From positions 5,037,173 to 5,101,172 of the forward strand of contig CM064664.1 in the NCBI GenBank assembly GCA_032717465.1: 64,000 nt of DNA. Direction: 5' to 3'. Under the pieces are notes generated by a model. The model had not been told where the DNA came from and did not search any database. It was given only the letters and a program-made list of their open reading frames with translations. Origin of the DNA: Coenobita brevimanus (taxonomy: Eukaryota > Arthropoda > Malacostraca > Decapoda > Coenobitidae). Below, piece by piece: positions 20,723 to 31,207 of the stretch. Both the position numbers and the translations under genes were made by a program. The number at the start of each line of letters is the position of its first letter. The first letter of the stretch is position 1.

Positions 20723-21151
20723 AAACACCAGTCCGAAAAGTATATCCTACTGCGAAAAGAATTATCTGGGGGACGCGGAAAAAAAAAATGGTAGTTAATA
20801 AGTCAACACAGGAACTTTGTTTTTCCAGATATAAGAATAGATATTTTTCATAATATGATCTTGAAATCTCCAGGCGATTTTATTGAGGTTGGGAGAAAAC
20901 AATCTGAACCTGATCTTGGGTGGTCAGATGTATCTTTCATGAACCCCTTGAATACGGAAAATTCTTCCTGAGTTTAATATTATTTTTTGGAGTTAACAAT
21001 AAACTAACGACGCCATCGCATTAACCAGGTTAATCATCTAGACGGTTTTATGCAGCTTATAACAGACTACATGTGACCTTCATTTAAACTCTTCAGTTCT
21101 TCGTTCTTTCAGTGCAGTTGTTTAGTGATTGCCTGATAAATTTGAAAAAGA
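20723..21151. repeat. Unit A right-hand block
   Basis: Non-coding sequence matching 58243-58690 in unit B (for example CTGAACCTGATCTTGGGTGG at 20914 and 58438). It has nothing else recognisable and ends where the Gypsy-1 3' LTR starts. Confidence 0.7.
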
Positions 21152-21395
21152 TGACTTAGGTACATGTAGCGAGATAGGGAAATCGATTATGGATCGTTAA
21201 GCTCAGCCAGAATAAAGTAGTGAGACAGTGTCAACGAGGTGAGTTACAGCACTCTTGGGTTACGAAGTTTATTGCACACAGTTATAATAGTGAGTTACAG
21301 TTCAGTGAAGCATAACCCTAGTGTTCGGACCTTCTCTCTAGCCCTTCTCTCTGCTCTCTCTCTCTCTCTGATACATTATATACAGCTCGCAGAGG

Positions 21396-21438
<43 letters not shown>

Positions 21439-21749
21439 GTAGTGTCAGGTAGACACTTCCTTGTTGTCACGTGGACTAACTGAATAGGGCTGGTTGCTTC
21501 ACGTGTTTGAATACCTCGTGAAATTCTTTGTCGTCTGAACTAGGCTATGAGGAAGTTTGAGATACGTCATATGGCTAACGATTCTTGATGGTCTGGGACA
21601 ACTTGGTTGTGGATATACATTATGTGAATTGACATTCCTAGTGAGAAACTGTGTATCTCTCTAGCAGACACTACTTCCTATACCTTGTGTTTATGAGATC
21701 TATACTAATGCCTATATAATGTCTACATATTGCTTCGTCACGCCCACTG
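21152..21749 (-). repeat. Gypsy-1 3' LTR
   Basis: Similar to 36592-37163 in the same orientation (shared ATCGATTATGGATCGTTAAG near 21183 and 36614, and GGATATACATTATGTGAATT near 21612 and 37012). The left part is well conserved, the right part more diverged. A (TG)n microsatellite at 21397-21437 is present only in this copy. The low-coordinate end is placed at TG (21152), where similarity between units A and B stops. Confidence 0.75.
21397..21437. repeat. (TG)n microsatellite in the Gypsy-1 LTR
   Basis: About 20 TG repeats, absent from the partner LTR at 36592-37163, hence an expansion after insertion. Confidence 0.95.
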
Positions 21750-21965
21750 TCGTACCAACGACAGTAAATATTCTCATAATATATTAATGCATACTATACA
21801 CATATTACAATCAGTTTGCAAGGTAATCAAGTGAAATACATAATATCGTAAAGTTACATAATTTGGGATAATGTAGTCACAGTAGGTATAAAATTGTACA
21901 TGTATAATATAAGAGTAATATTAAAATAATACAATGGCAAGTCTACTGTAGTCAGTTATACAATA
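21750..21965. other. AT-rich spacer next to the Gypsy-1 3' LTR
   Basis: About 215 bases of AT-rich DNA between the 3' LTR and the RTE-like element, presumably the last internal part of Gypsy-1. Nothing coding or structural recognised. Confidence 0.5.
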
Positions 21966-22006
21966 TATGAAAAGGACTTCTATCTATCTACCTATTGCCA
22001 GACGCC

Positions 22007-23182
22007 TCAATCCCGTTTGGGGTGGCCACAAACAAATCGCCTCCACGTCGCCCTGTCCCCCGCCATTTCACTGCCCTGCTCCCAACTCACACACACCTCT
22101 CTCATATACCTCTCCACCCCATCCCTCCATCTCATCCTCGGCCTCCCCCTCCCGTTTCCCCCCTCCACCTCACTCTCATACACACTCTTCGTCAGTCTCT
22201 CACCCTCCATCCTCTCCACATGGTCAAACCACCTCAGTGTGTTCCTCATAACGCTTCCTATTACATCCACATCCACACCACAACGCTCCTTTATATCCTC
22301 AATCGTCAGCCTGTCTCTCCATGTGACTCCACAGGCTCCTCTTAAATAACTCATTTCCACTGCTCTCACTCTTGACTTGTGTCCTTCCAACAACGTCCAA
22401 GCTTCACTTCCATACGTTAGAGTTGGTATCACAATACTGTCATGTAGTAACTTTTTCACATCCATGTTCACTTCCCTGTTTCTTATCGCTGCTTTCGAAG
22501 AACCAGCAACCTTTCTTCCATGCTGTACCCTTTCAAGCACTTCATCCTCCAAACCTCCATCCTTATTCATCACACTACCCAAGTACTTAAACGTACTCAC
22601 ATTTTCCAATTCCTCACCATCCAACCTCGCTGTACATTCACTGACTTCACCTCTCTCAAAGACCATCACTTTACCCTTCCCTACATTCACCTTTAGATTC
22701 CGTTTCTTACACACTCTCCCAAACTCATCCACCAAGCCTTGCAGCTCCCCTTCGTCTTCACTCAACAACACAGTATCATCTGCAAACAACAGTACAGGGA
22801 GTTTCCAAACACTATCCTCTCTCACCAGGGCCACTCCAACATCCACTACCCTACCTTGTACCTCTTTTATTACCCCATCCATGTACAGATTGAACAACCA
22901 TGGAGACATGACACATCCCTGTTTCAACCCAACCTTCAAAGAGAAAAATTCACTTAGTTCACCATCCACACGCACTGCAGCCTTAGCACCATCATACATT
23001 CTCTTCATAGCATTCAGCAACTTCCCATCTACTCCATATATTCTTAATACTTTCCACAATCCTTGTCTATCCACCCTGTCATATGCTTTCTCCAAATCCA
23101 TGAAAGCTGCATACAACTTCTTTCCCTTCTCTAGAAACTTTTCCACTAAAGATCTAAGAATGAAAATATCTGATCTACACAA
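22007..23182 (-). pseudogene. RTE-1 reverse transcriptase, main part
   Basis: 391-codon frame. It has LYAAFMDLEKAYDRVDRQGL (motif A Asp), GLKQGCVMSPWLFNLYMDGV, LLFADDTVLLSEDEGELQGL (FADD box), FKYLGSVMNKDGG, and the C-terminal signature TYGSEAWTLLEG, GVTWRDRLTIEDIKERCGV, RWFDHVERM, RMRWRDGVERY. It ends with the VCGHPKRD at the element's 3' end. The catalytic residues are intact, but the upstream part is in another frame, so the copy is dead. Confidence 0.93.
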
Positions 23183-23421
23183 CCTCTTCCCTTTCTAAAG
23201 CCTCCCTGTTCTTCTCCAACTAATTCCTCTGTTCTTTCTCTAACTCTGTCAATAAGTATCCTACCATACACTTTTCCTATTATACTCAGAAGACAAATGC
23301 CCCTATGATTACGACACACTTCATTTTCCCTTTTTCCTTTGTACAAGGAAATAATTATACCTGACTTCCAATCCTCCAAGACTCTACCTTCCTCCCAGGC
23401 CAATCTGCACATCTTCCACAT
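23146..23421 (-). pseudogene. RTE-1 reverse transcriptase, N-terminal fingers
   Basis: 91-codon frame continuous in sense with the main part but shifted: WKSGIIISLYKGKRENEVC, NHRGICLLSIIGKVYGRIL, EEQGGFRKGRGCVDQIFSF. These are motifs 0 to 2 of a LINE reverse transcriptase. The shift to the next frame is near 23160. Confidence 0.88.
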
Positions 23422-23687
23422 CCATTCTACTATATCTCTCCCCCATGCTTCAGCATTTCACCAGATACTCCATCAATTCCTGGGGCTTTCCCCAATTTAT
23501 CTTTCTTCATTGCTTCCACAACTTCTATCCTATTGATTTTTTCCTATCTTCTCACCTCTCTCCTTCTCCCAGCCATTCCCCAGCCACTTATACTCGCATT
23601 ACTTCCATCCTGTATGTTCAACAATTCCTTAAGGTGTTCTTTCCATCTGGTCACTTTTTCTCCCTTCTCCACTAGTAATCTACCATT

Positions 23688-24590
23688 TTAATCTTTCACT
23701 CCCCTGCTAACCTCACTTCCACCCTGTCTTACTCTCTTCACCTCTTTCCAGAACATTTTCTTACAGTCCCTCCATTTTACACTCAAATTCCTTCCAAATT
23801 CCTCATCTACTCTGTTCTTACTCTCTCTTACTAATCTTTTCACCTCTCTCTTTCTTTCTACATATAACTCTCTCTTCCGCCTCTCAACTTCTTCCACGCC
23901 CCTATTTCTCATCCATTCATTGTATGCTTTCTTCTTTTGTGCCACGGCCTGTCTCACCTCTTCAGTCCACCACGTTGTTCCTTGCACCCCCCTCCGTCTT
24001 CTCTTCCTCCCACACACCACATCACATGCTGCACATATTTTTTCTGTAAATATCCTGCACATACCTTCCACGTCCCCCATCTGCTCCAATTCATTTTTGC
24101 CCAATCGTTCCTCCACTTCTCTCTTATACTCTGCCTTTTTCTCATCCTCTTGTAACCTTTCCACTCTCCTTGCAACTACTCCTTCCTCTCGTCTTTCCCT
24201 TCTTCTATTCCTCCATCTTACTTGGATCCTAATTCTGGCCTCCACCAAGTAGTGGTCAGAAAGTCCACTCCCCCAACCTCTATAAGCTCTTGCATCCATT
24301 ACACATCTTCGCATCCTTTCATCCACACACACATAATCAATCATTGCCCTCCTTTCATTCAGTTCACCACCCACCCTTCTCATCACTCGCCATGTATACC
24401 TGTGGATCATTTTATGCCTGAAGAGGGTATTGGCTATCACCAACCCCCTCCCAGCACAAATGTCCACTAACGCACTGCCATTCTCATCTATCTCAGCAGG
24501 CACACCCCACTCATCAACTATTTCATCCACCTTCACATTCCCTACTGTACCATTCATGTCACCGATCAAAAACACTCTCATTCCTTCCAA
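23688..24590 (-). pseudogene. RTE-1 endonuclease (C-terminal half) and linker
   Basis: 300-codon frame: [13 protein letters not shown] (GDMN motif), RAMIDYVCVDERM and GSGLSDHYLVEARI (catalytic SDH) form the second half of an EEP endonuclease, followed by a strongly charged Arg/Glu/Lys linker and RQGGSEVSRGVKD. The N-terminal half of the endonuclease is missing: the frame opens next to the TCTA microsatellite, so the element is 5' truncated. Between 23422 and 23687 no clear frame remains. Confidence 0.9.
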
Positions 24591-24611
24591 AGTTTTCCAT
24601 GCACACTTCCT

Positions 24612-24656
24612 TGCTATCTATCTATCTATCTATATCTATCTATCTATCTATCTATC

Positions 24657-24740
<84 letters not shown>
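24612..24740. repeat. (TCTA)n and (TA)n microsatellite
   Basis: TCTA repeats (24612-24660) passing into about 40 TA repeats (24657-24740). It separates RTE-1 from the next LINE. Confidence 0.95.
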
Positions 24741-24742
<2 letters not shown>

Positions 24743-24794
24743 GAATGGAGGAAGGAAAAACAAAGGGAAAAAATTAAGTCAATGTGCCTAAAGG

Positions 24795-25539
24795 CATCCT
24801 CCATTCATAAAATATTTATAACAACTGGATTTGAATTGAAGTGGATTAAATGATTGTGGGAAGCAACTCCCAGGAAGTGAACTCCAGAGAGTAGTAGTTC
24901 TGGGGATAAATGAATTTTGATATGCAGAGGGTCTGCATTGCGGGGGAGAGAGTGTGAATTCATGGGCGCTCCCAGCTGCCCGATTATTTCGGGAGAAAAT
25001 GTGAAGGGGAGGAACAATTGAAGCCAGTTCGTCTGAACACTTACCATAAAAATATCTATAAAATAATGCTAAAGAAGCAACATCTCTACGTACTAATAAT
25101 GAAGGAAGGTCTTGCGTGATGGCAGGATTATTGATTAATGGCTTTATTTTGAATTTTGTCCAACTGCCTCAATGAAACCGCCCCACATCCAATCCACAGT
25201 GGTGAACAGTATTCGATCTGAGAACGCACATGACTTTTGTGTATTGTGGCCATCTGCTCGTCAGTGAAGAACTCACGAACTCTGTACAAAAATCCCAATT
25301 TTTTGGAAGCATTTTTAGCAAGGGATTTAGCATAAGCTGTTCAGCTTATGTTGGGGTTTAGAGTAACACCTAGGATATCAATTGTAGTGGATATGGGAAT
25401 ACTGACATCTTTTAAAATAATGTGAGACTCTGAGGGATTCTTTTTGTTGGAGAAGTTTTCTGAGCATTAAATGAGACCAGATTTGTTTGTCTGCAGTGAT
25501 TAATTTTAGAAAGATCCTGGTTCAGAGAAATTGCTGTGT
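24795..25539 (-). pseudogene. CR1-2 reverse transcriptase, C-terminal third
   Basis: No single long frame, but translated pieces on the minus strand fit the CR1 C-terminus: a VLGVTLNP-like stretch near 25370, FFTDEQMATIHKSHV at about 25240-25280, IEYCSPLWIGCG near 25190, and TTLWSSLPGSCF near 24870. Accumulated changes make this a fossil. Confidence 0.65.
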
Positions 25540-26290
25540 TTATTTGGGAATTTTTAATATCAAGTTTTGTAAGGGAGGTACTAATTGTGAAAGACCTATG
25601 AAGGGTCGAATCATCAGCATAAGAGTGTATTGGGTTGTGAGTGACAGAAGGTTATTTATATGAATGAGATAGAGGGTTGGCGCCAAAACTGATCCCTGAG
25701 GTACGCCAGCATTTATGGAATGAAACTGAGAATAAACCATCTACCATGACCCGTATTTTTCCATTATGAAGGTAAGAAGAAATTAGAGAAACCAGTGATG
25801 CAAGGCCATAGTGTGACATCTTAGACAATAAGGCCCGGTGCAATGCTGTGTCAAACGCTTTTGATATATGTAGTGCTACTGTGTGTGTTTCACCGTGTTG
25901 GTCTATTGTTTTGTTAATCTGATGGGTAAGAAGGCAAAGAATGTCTACAGTTGAACGTTCTTGTCTAAATCCATACTGCCGATCACTGATTAATTTATTG
26001 ATTTCTAGTTGCTTGATTATGTGTTTGTTCATTAGCGTCTCAAAAGCTTTACCGAGAATGGAAGTTATTGCAATTGGTCTATAGTTTGATGAATCAGAAG
26101 TTGCCCCCTTTCTTGGAACAGGATGGATATTTGCTTCTTTCCAAGAGGCTGGAAAATTTGAGGTACGGATGCATAAGTGGAAAAATTTTGCCAATACAGG
26201 AGCCAACACTGAGGAGCAATTTTTAAGTACTATTGAAGGAATTTCGTCTGGACCAGTAGCTTTGTCTACTGAAAAATTCTGTAATAAAGC
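25540..26290 (-). pseudogene. CR1-2 reverse transcriptase
   Basis: Frames at 25652-26209 (185 codons) and 25540-25740 (66 codons). Motifs: FPASWKEANIHPVPRKG, SSNYRPIAITSILGKAFE, ISDRQYGFRQERSTVDIL, TVALHISKAFDTALHRALL (motif A, with HIS in place of the usual aromatic-Asp, so the first catalytic Asp is probably lost), then in the next frame AGVPQGSVLAPTLYLIHINN, and SYADDSTLHRSF read around 25600-25630 (YADD box). Broken by at least two shifts. Confidence 0.85.
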
Positions 26291-26451
26291 TTGTACGTAT
26301 CTGGTGTGAATCGTGAAAGGAAGTATTTGAGGAGAATCAAAATCAAGGACAGGAATATTGTAATTTTCTGTATTTAGGGTTGAGGTAGTGAAGTTAGTTT
26401 TGAATGAATTAAGGATTGACCTGAATATTTTGTTATCATTTGGGTTGTTTA

Positions 26452-26452
26452 G

Positions 26453-26491
<39 letters not shown>
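26452..26491. repeat. (TA)n microsatellite
   Basis: About 20 TA repeats between CR1-2 and the 3' end of the Gypsy-1 env region. Confidence 0.9.
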
Positions 26492-26559
26492 GACACTATA
26501 ATTAAAGTAAGCCTATATTATGTGTAACCCATATTTTGTTATATAAAATATATAAACAA

Positions 26560-28331
26560 TATTAACAATATTTACTCAGTTTTGTCTCACTTGTACAGAA
26601 CAGTTCTTAAACACTGATTCCAGGTTAGCAGTCCTTGCATGCATTCTGTTCATGGCCAAAATTAAAACAGCAATATGATGAAGAAAATTACAAAGAATAC
26701 TGGAGCTGGACTGTATACACAATATGGGCTGAACATAATCCTACTGTATTCTTTCCAATGTTGTATTGTCTGATTTATTAGATTGCATGGTTTCATACGT
26801 GGGTGAAGTCAACATAATGTGTGCACTTACATTTAAGGTCATCCTAATTATTGGCTGGAAGTATTTGTGTGTGTGGTTGAGAATGACATAATGGTCTTTA
26901 ATGGGCAAGGTGGATAGTGTAGGTGTCAGGACTGCACAGTAATCTGGTGAGATGTATAAACCAGATGCTGATGTATGGGCTGGAGGTGTGTCTGGGCATG
27001 TCACAAAAACTGATGTCTTTTGAGTGAAGTAGAAAAACTGTGAATGTCCAATGCATTGATGATGAATGGGTTTATCTGTAGCAAATGTGAAGTTGCAATG
27101 ATGAGTGATGTCATGATCTTTTATGATGGCCGTTTCACTAGGGACTGTCTCAGTTGGCTGAAACGTGAAGATGTACGCAGGACACAGGTGAAATGCATAT
27201 AATGATGTGCGACATTAATGTTCAATTGTTGTTTCACTAGTGAAAGTGACGGCGTTCTAACATTAATGTTCAATTGTTGTTTCACTAGTGAAAGTGACGA
27301 CGTTCTATTTCTTGGAGACCATGATGACTTCTGTTTTGATGTTGATGTGACTAATGAGTCATCTTTCTTAGAAGGAAAAGGGTATATTTGATAGACTGTG
27401 AAAAAATCATTTCTTACGAATGGTACATGAACTAGTATTGATGTTGTGATGCGTCCAAATATGGATAATATAACATCAGATTTCTTTCCTCAAACAAAGG
27501 TTTCAAACCATGCTTATGTATGCCTTGACTGATTATTTGCCGGAGGTTGTGAATGGGTATTAAATTAATGGTGATCCTTCCGTTACCAGCTTTCGCAATT
27601 CCTTTCATGAAGGCCTGATACTGAGCTCTAGTATTATCTAACTGTAGTATTACCTCAATATGTTCTATGATCACAGAGAGGTGTTGGAATAGTGTATTGT
27701 TACCTTCTAGTGCATTTACTTTCTCCACAATTCCTAGAGTTGATGCTTGTGCCTTCCTTAGGTTCAATGCAATCGTCAGCATTAATGTGCTCTGAGTATC
27801 AGCTAACTTATGTTGGTATGAGTGAATTTGTGCTATTTTGTTAAATTTGATATTTATTTATTCTAGATCATTTTCTGTAGCTAGTCCAAAAATGTTGCCT
27901 AAAATTGCACCACCTAGGTCGAACAAACCGCGTCTGTTACGTGTATTTGTGATGTCGTTTCTTGTCTCAAGTGTGTTACTCCCAGCTGATGGGATGTCTA
28001 GGATGAAGGTGATCATTACGTGCTTAGCCTGTTCTAGCTTCCAGTCAGTTAACTTAATTAATTCACCTACTTCCTGTGTGGGGTGATCATGTGAAGAAGG
28101 GTGTTTTAATACCACTTCCAGAGTTCTAAGTGGTCCTGATATTTTCTGTAACATTATTGGTATGTCCTGCAGAACGTCCAAACTAACTTCAGTACCTATT
28201 ATGTCCTGTACTATTGCTGTTGAGGCTGTTGAGGCTATCAGGCACCCTTGTTGGACTACATGTTGAGGCTGTAAGTGAGGTGATCCTCTTGATATCAACA
28301 GGAACATGATCCTTGGAATTATTAGCCTCAT
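26560..28331 (-). pseudogene. Gypsy-1 envelope-like gene (fusion-protein type), broken
   Basis: Envelope-like gene in several frames (27858-28331, 27432-27782, 26741-27004 and a tail to about 26560). It resembles the F-type fusion proteins of errantiviruses and baculoviruses. The first frame starts with a hydrophobic, signal-peptide-like segment and ends with a basic, furin-like site (RNRR) directly followed by a glycine-rich, fusion-peptide-like stretch (starts GLFDLGG). The second frame holds the downstream helical part, the third the membrane-proximal ectodomain (SASGLYISPDYCAV). A 48-base tandem duplication lies at 27212-27307. Frameshifts separate all parts, so no membrane protein can be made. 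The family call rests on motif layout and the env position after integrase. Confidence 0.8.
27212..27307. repeat. 48-base tandem duplication inside the Gypsy-1 env region
   Basis: Two adjacent units starting ACATTAATGTTCAATTGTTG (27212 and 27260) that differ by one base (GGCGTTCT against GACGTTCT). The unit is a multiple of three. The corresponding region of Gypsy-2 (about 47610) has it once. Confidence 0.9.
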
Positions 28332-29060
28332 CTTTACCTACCGAAATCACAACTGTATTGGATATCTAATCCAAGTTATGCTAAGGGTGATGATGGTGAT
28401 GATGAATAATAAAGATATCTTGGCCTGTTTAATCCAGTTACTTATAAAAGGAGTCTAAATCGAATCCTACGTCATGTAAATGCCTTGTTATGGTGAAGCT
28501 GTACTGGTTGCACACATGTTTGTCTGTTTGGTATGCGACCGGAATTTATTCCGATATGTGTTAATTTCTTCAGGCTTATTTTCACCGTGTGTACAAGGGT
28601 TTTCGGTCGTGTCTGGTGTTTTATAGTTGCAAGCTAAATTTCTTTAGACCTTTTTTAAGTGACCAATATGTGTTTCTTTTTCTTCGTCACTCGATTACCC
28701 TGTATGGACCTTCAAATGTCGGTGATAGTTTGTTATTTCTAATGTTAATGAAGCTGTAGACAATATCACCTATGCTGATGTTTGATTCTTTTGCCTTCAT
28801 ATTAAATGATTCTTTCATTTCTTCCTTGGACATCATTAACTATTTCTTTACTTTTGTGTTTATTTCTTGAAATTGACTTAAGCGCAGTTTAGGATAATAC
28901 GTCATAATTACATAAGGGATTTTGCTCGCTTTCGAACGTCTCGTAAGGGAGACGTTTGTCTGACCCGTAAATGATGAAATGAGGTGTATCTTCTATTCAT
29001 TTATTAATTGTGCAAATGAGTTCAAGTCTGGGGATCCAGTCATCCCAGTTTGCATAAATT
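28332..29060. other. Gypsy-1 pol end and pol-env spacer, decayed
   Basis: About 730 bases between env and the longest integrase frame. Minus-strand pieces around 28640-29050 resemble the integrase C-terminal region of Gypsy-2 (for example a FEGPYRV-like reading near 28700), but stops break every frame. Confidence 0.5.
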
Positions 29061-29793
29061 TCATTGAGAATGTGCCGTAGTACATCTAATATTTTTTTTT
29101 ATTCTGCCTTTCAACCAATCCATTGGAGCTGAATCGTAGGCCAAGATATTAACTTTCTTTATATTGTATTGTTTACATATTTCTTGCAAAATTTCAGAGT
29201 TAAATTCACCACCATTGTCGCTTAACAGCACCTTTGGTGTGGTGAACCTACAGATCACACTATCAATGATTACCCGTGTGACTGTTTCTGCTGTTTTATC
29301 CTGAATTGGAATCAAGATCACAAATCGTGTGAAATGATCAGTGGCAAGAAAAAGATATTGATTGTGATTGGTAGTTAAGGGTAATTTAAGTAAATCAACC
29401 GCGAGAATGTCCCACAGTTGTTTAGGTAAAGGATAATTACCTGTAGGTGCAGGTGATAACGTGTAACCTTTATGTTTCGCACATGACTCGCATCTGTCTA
29501 TGTGATTATGTATGTCTTCGCGTAACGTTGGCAAATAATATGACATCCGGGCCTGCCTGACTGTCCTGTCCTTGCCAGGATGCCCTGCATGTGGACTATC
29601 GTGTAGTACCCTTAAAATGTAAGGTATTATTGTGCTACGAAAAACTAACTGCCTAATATTTTTTGTATAATTTGTTTGTCCTGGATTTACCCAATATAAG
29701 GCATTGTTTACCATTGTGAATTGTTTAAGTGGTACATGTAACTTGCGTAATGGTACATCATCGCTTGACTCGAGATGATATATTACTTTAGAC
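29061..29793 (-). pseudogene. Gypsy-1 integrase, interrupted by a hAT element
   Basis: Minus-strand frame (29061-29900; the part above 29793 belongs to hAT). It contains the zinc-binding HHCC domain (HAGHPGKDRTVRQARMSYYL, then HIDRCESCAKHKG), the core with WDILAVDLLKLPL (first Asp) and VLLSDNGGEFNSEILQEICK (second Asp). The Glu region follows at about 29100 (AYDSAPMDWLKGRIKK; the usual catalytic Glu context ANGxxER is not evident). The protein resembles the integrase of Gypsy-2 at 45004-46179 throughout. The gene resumes on the other side of the hAT at 30476 (WSKV reading). Confidence 0.9.
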
Positions 29794-30475
29794 CAGTGGT
29801 TCTTAACCTTTATTGAGTCACGGACCCCATTGAGAATCTGGTGAAAGCTATGGACCCCTTCCCTAGAGAAATGCACATTAGCACATAAAACATTTTGCAT
29901 ACAATGAATATACCTTGTATTATTGCAAACTACCTCATGCAGTATATGACATAAATTATAAAGCAGTCGTTACAAAGAATTATGTTTCTCACTCTTTTTT
30001 CAGCAAAAACTACGGGCTACTCAATGAAAATGTGAAATACATCCAACTTGTGCAAATGAAACAAAACAAAACTATAATTCCACTGAAAATTTCATTTCAA
30101 TGAGAAGGTTGTTGTTGTTTGGCATAAGAAGATGAAATTGTGGAATGGTCTTTGACAAGGTAACACACATGTCATCTTTGACATCCAGTTGATTTCGACT
30201 TTTCGTTTTGATAGAAACAAACGCTGAAAACCCTGACTCACAAAGGTATGTAGTAGCAAACGGAATCACAGCACCCATAGCTCGCTCTGCCATGAAGAAG
30301 AGGGTAGGCTTGTGTCAACAAACTCCAGAGTTCTTCAAGACTCTTCGTTTTTTTTTTTTCTAATGCTGCCAAATGGCATCACGCAATAACACTAAATTGT
30401 TCTCAATTACTGTGACGTTCACGGACCCCCTGAAGCCCATCCATGGACCCCAGGTTAAGAACCCCTGCTTTAGAC
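29786..30475 (-). mobile_element. hAT transposon, short, in the Gypsy-1 integrase gene
   Basis: A 674-base element (29794-30467) with inverted ends CAGTGGTTCTTAACC and (right) GGTTAAGAACCCCTG, flanked by the 8-base duplication CTTTAGAC at 29786-29793 and 30468-30475. Eight-base duplications and CAGxGG ends are hallmarks of hAT elements. It retains the coding sequence of the transposase C-terminus (30072-30293) and lost the catalytic core, so it is a non-autonomous deletion derivative. It is younger than Gypsy-1. Confidence 0.95.
30072..30293 (-). pseudogene. hAT transposase C-terminal (dimerisation) remnant
   Basis: 73-codon frame with TTYLCESGFSAFVSIKTKSR followed by NQLDVKDDMCVTLS. This is the end of the hAT family C-terminal dimerisation region as found in ZBED/FAM200-like proteins (pattern YLCESGFS, then KTKxRNxLDVxxD). 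A 3' non-coding part follows. No DDE residues are encoded. Confidence 0.85.
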
Positions 30476-31207
30476 CATACTGGGTCCTGTCTTTGTGCCT
30501 GTGAAGTTTCTTGATTTGTGTATTGTTGGAGAGTGATTCCCGTGGACTTATTGTAGCACCATTGGCTAAAGGCTATTGTGATAAGGAATCCACAGCTACA
30601 TTTACTTTACCTTTTATGTAGTGAATATCTACATTTTAATTCTGGATTTTACATTTCCATCGTGCTCTCCTCCCAGAGAAAAGTTTTTCTTAGAGCTTGC
30701 CCACGAGAGGCTTGTGGTCTGTGTATAAGGGAATTTTGTATCCGTACACGAGGTCACGAAAATTCTGTAGTGCAAATACTACTGCTAGGGATTCTAAGTC
30801 TGTTGTACAGTAATTTTTCTCTGCTCCTTTTATTTGTCTACTGGCAAAAACAGTGGGTTGGTATTTTCCTTGTTTATCCTCTTGCATCAATACAGCACCT
30901 AAGCCTTTGAGGGAGGCATCTGTTTTGTGAAGTTAGGATAGGCCAAGCAAGATGCACGTGTAAGTTTATCTTTTAATTCATTAAATGCAAATTTTTGTTC
31001 CTCTTCCCACTGGAATACAGCATCCTCTTATTAGTAGAATGAATAGCGGTTGTGCTATATGAGAGAATTGGTTAATAAAAGAGCGGTAATATCCCACAAG
31101 CCCCCCAAATGGTCTTACTTCCTCTATATTTCTTGGTTCTGGGAAATTCCTTGCCTCCTGTATTTTGTCCTCAGACGTGTGAATACCTTGGGCATCTAGT
31201 CTGTGAC
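30476..31207 (-). pseudogene. Gypsy-1 RNase H and start of integrase
   Basis: Minus-strand RNase H region; the clearest frame is 30690-30890: QEDKQGKYQPTVFASRQIKG, then YCTTDLESLAVVFALQNFRD (catalytic Glu) and YGYKIPLYTDHKPLVGKL (TDHKPL with its Asp). The upstream part with the first Asp (reading near 30900-30930, TDASLKG) is broken by a shift, and 30930-31207 carries the connection domain from the reverse transcriptase in pieces. It compares directly with Gypsy-2 44500-45030. Confidence 0.85.

Larger units (their letters stand above)
5083..21151 (+). repeat. Duplicated unit A (split by three insertions)
   Basis: Copy A of a segment that reappears in the same orientation at 53111-58690. Matching blocks, A to B: 5083-5522 to 53111-53550; 9618-9700 to 53551-53690; 12850-13543 to about 53690-54465; 19369-20269 to 54462-55373; 20270-21151 to 57788-58690. 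Example anchors are the stretch around GGGCTGGAAGATCATCGTTC (5171 and 53199) and CCTGCTGGCAGTTAATA (20422 and 57948). The gaps between blocks in A are a piggyBac element, a CR1-like element and an I-like element. B has about 2.4 kb (55374-57788) that A lacks. No gene is recognised in the shared sequence. Whether this is a local segmental duplication or two copies of a large dispersed repeat cannot be told from the window. Confidence 0.85.
21966..24610 (-). mobile_element. RTE-like non-LTR retrotransposon RTE-1
   Basis: A minus-strand LINE of about 2.6 kb with endonuclease (23688-24590) and reverse transcriptase (22007-23421), 5' truncated inside the endonuclease. Its 3' end reads CACCCCAAACGGGATTGAGG then a (TAGA)n-type tail on the minus strand. 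The same 3' sequence ends three other fragments here (51550-51632 and 61940-61992). TCTA repeats flank it on both sides (21978-21990 and 24612-24660, plus strand). The clade is called RTE-like from the microsatellite tail and the protein; a CR1 or related clade cannot be excluded. Confidence 0.8.
24741..26455 (-). mobile_element. CR1-like non-LTR retrotransposon CR1-2, fragment
   Basis: A minus-strand LINE fragment of about 1.7 kb, between two TA-rich microsatellites, that contains only reverse transcriptase coding sequence: N-terminal fingers from about 26380, palm at 25540-26209, and the C-terminal end at about 24795 (TTTLWSSLPGSC then YKYFMNGG read in shifted frames). It interrupts the 3' part of Gypsy-1 after the env stop. 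Several frame changes. The 5' end is truncated. Confidence 0.8.

Noticed and set aside
22377..23198. 273-codon plus-strand open frame
   Set aside because: Exact antisense of the RTE-1 reverse transcriptase; a shadow caused by its codon use.
27211..27308. CRISPR-like repeat pair
   Set aside because: Only two adjacent units without spacers, in a eukaryotic retroelement.
26560..28331. Domesticated (syncytin-like) envelope gene
   Set aside because: Frameshifts and stops separate the parts in both env copies; no intact frame that could be kept by the host.
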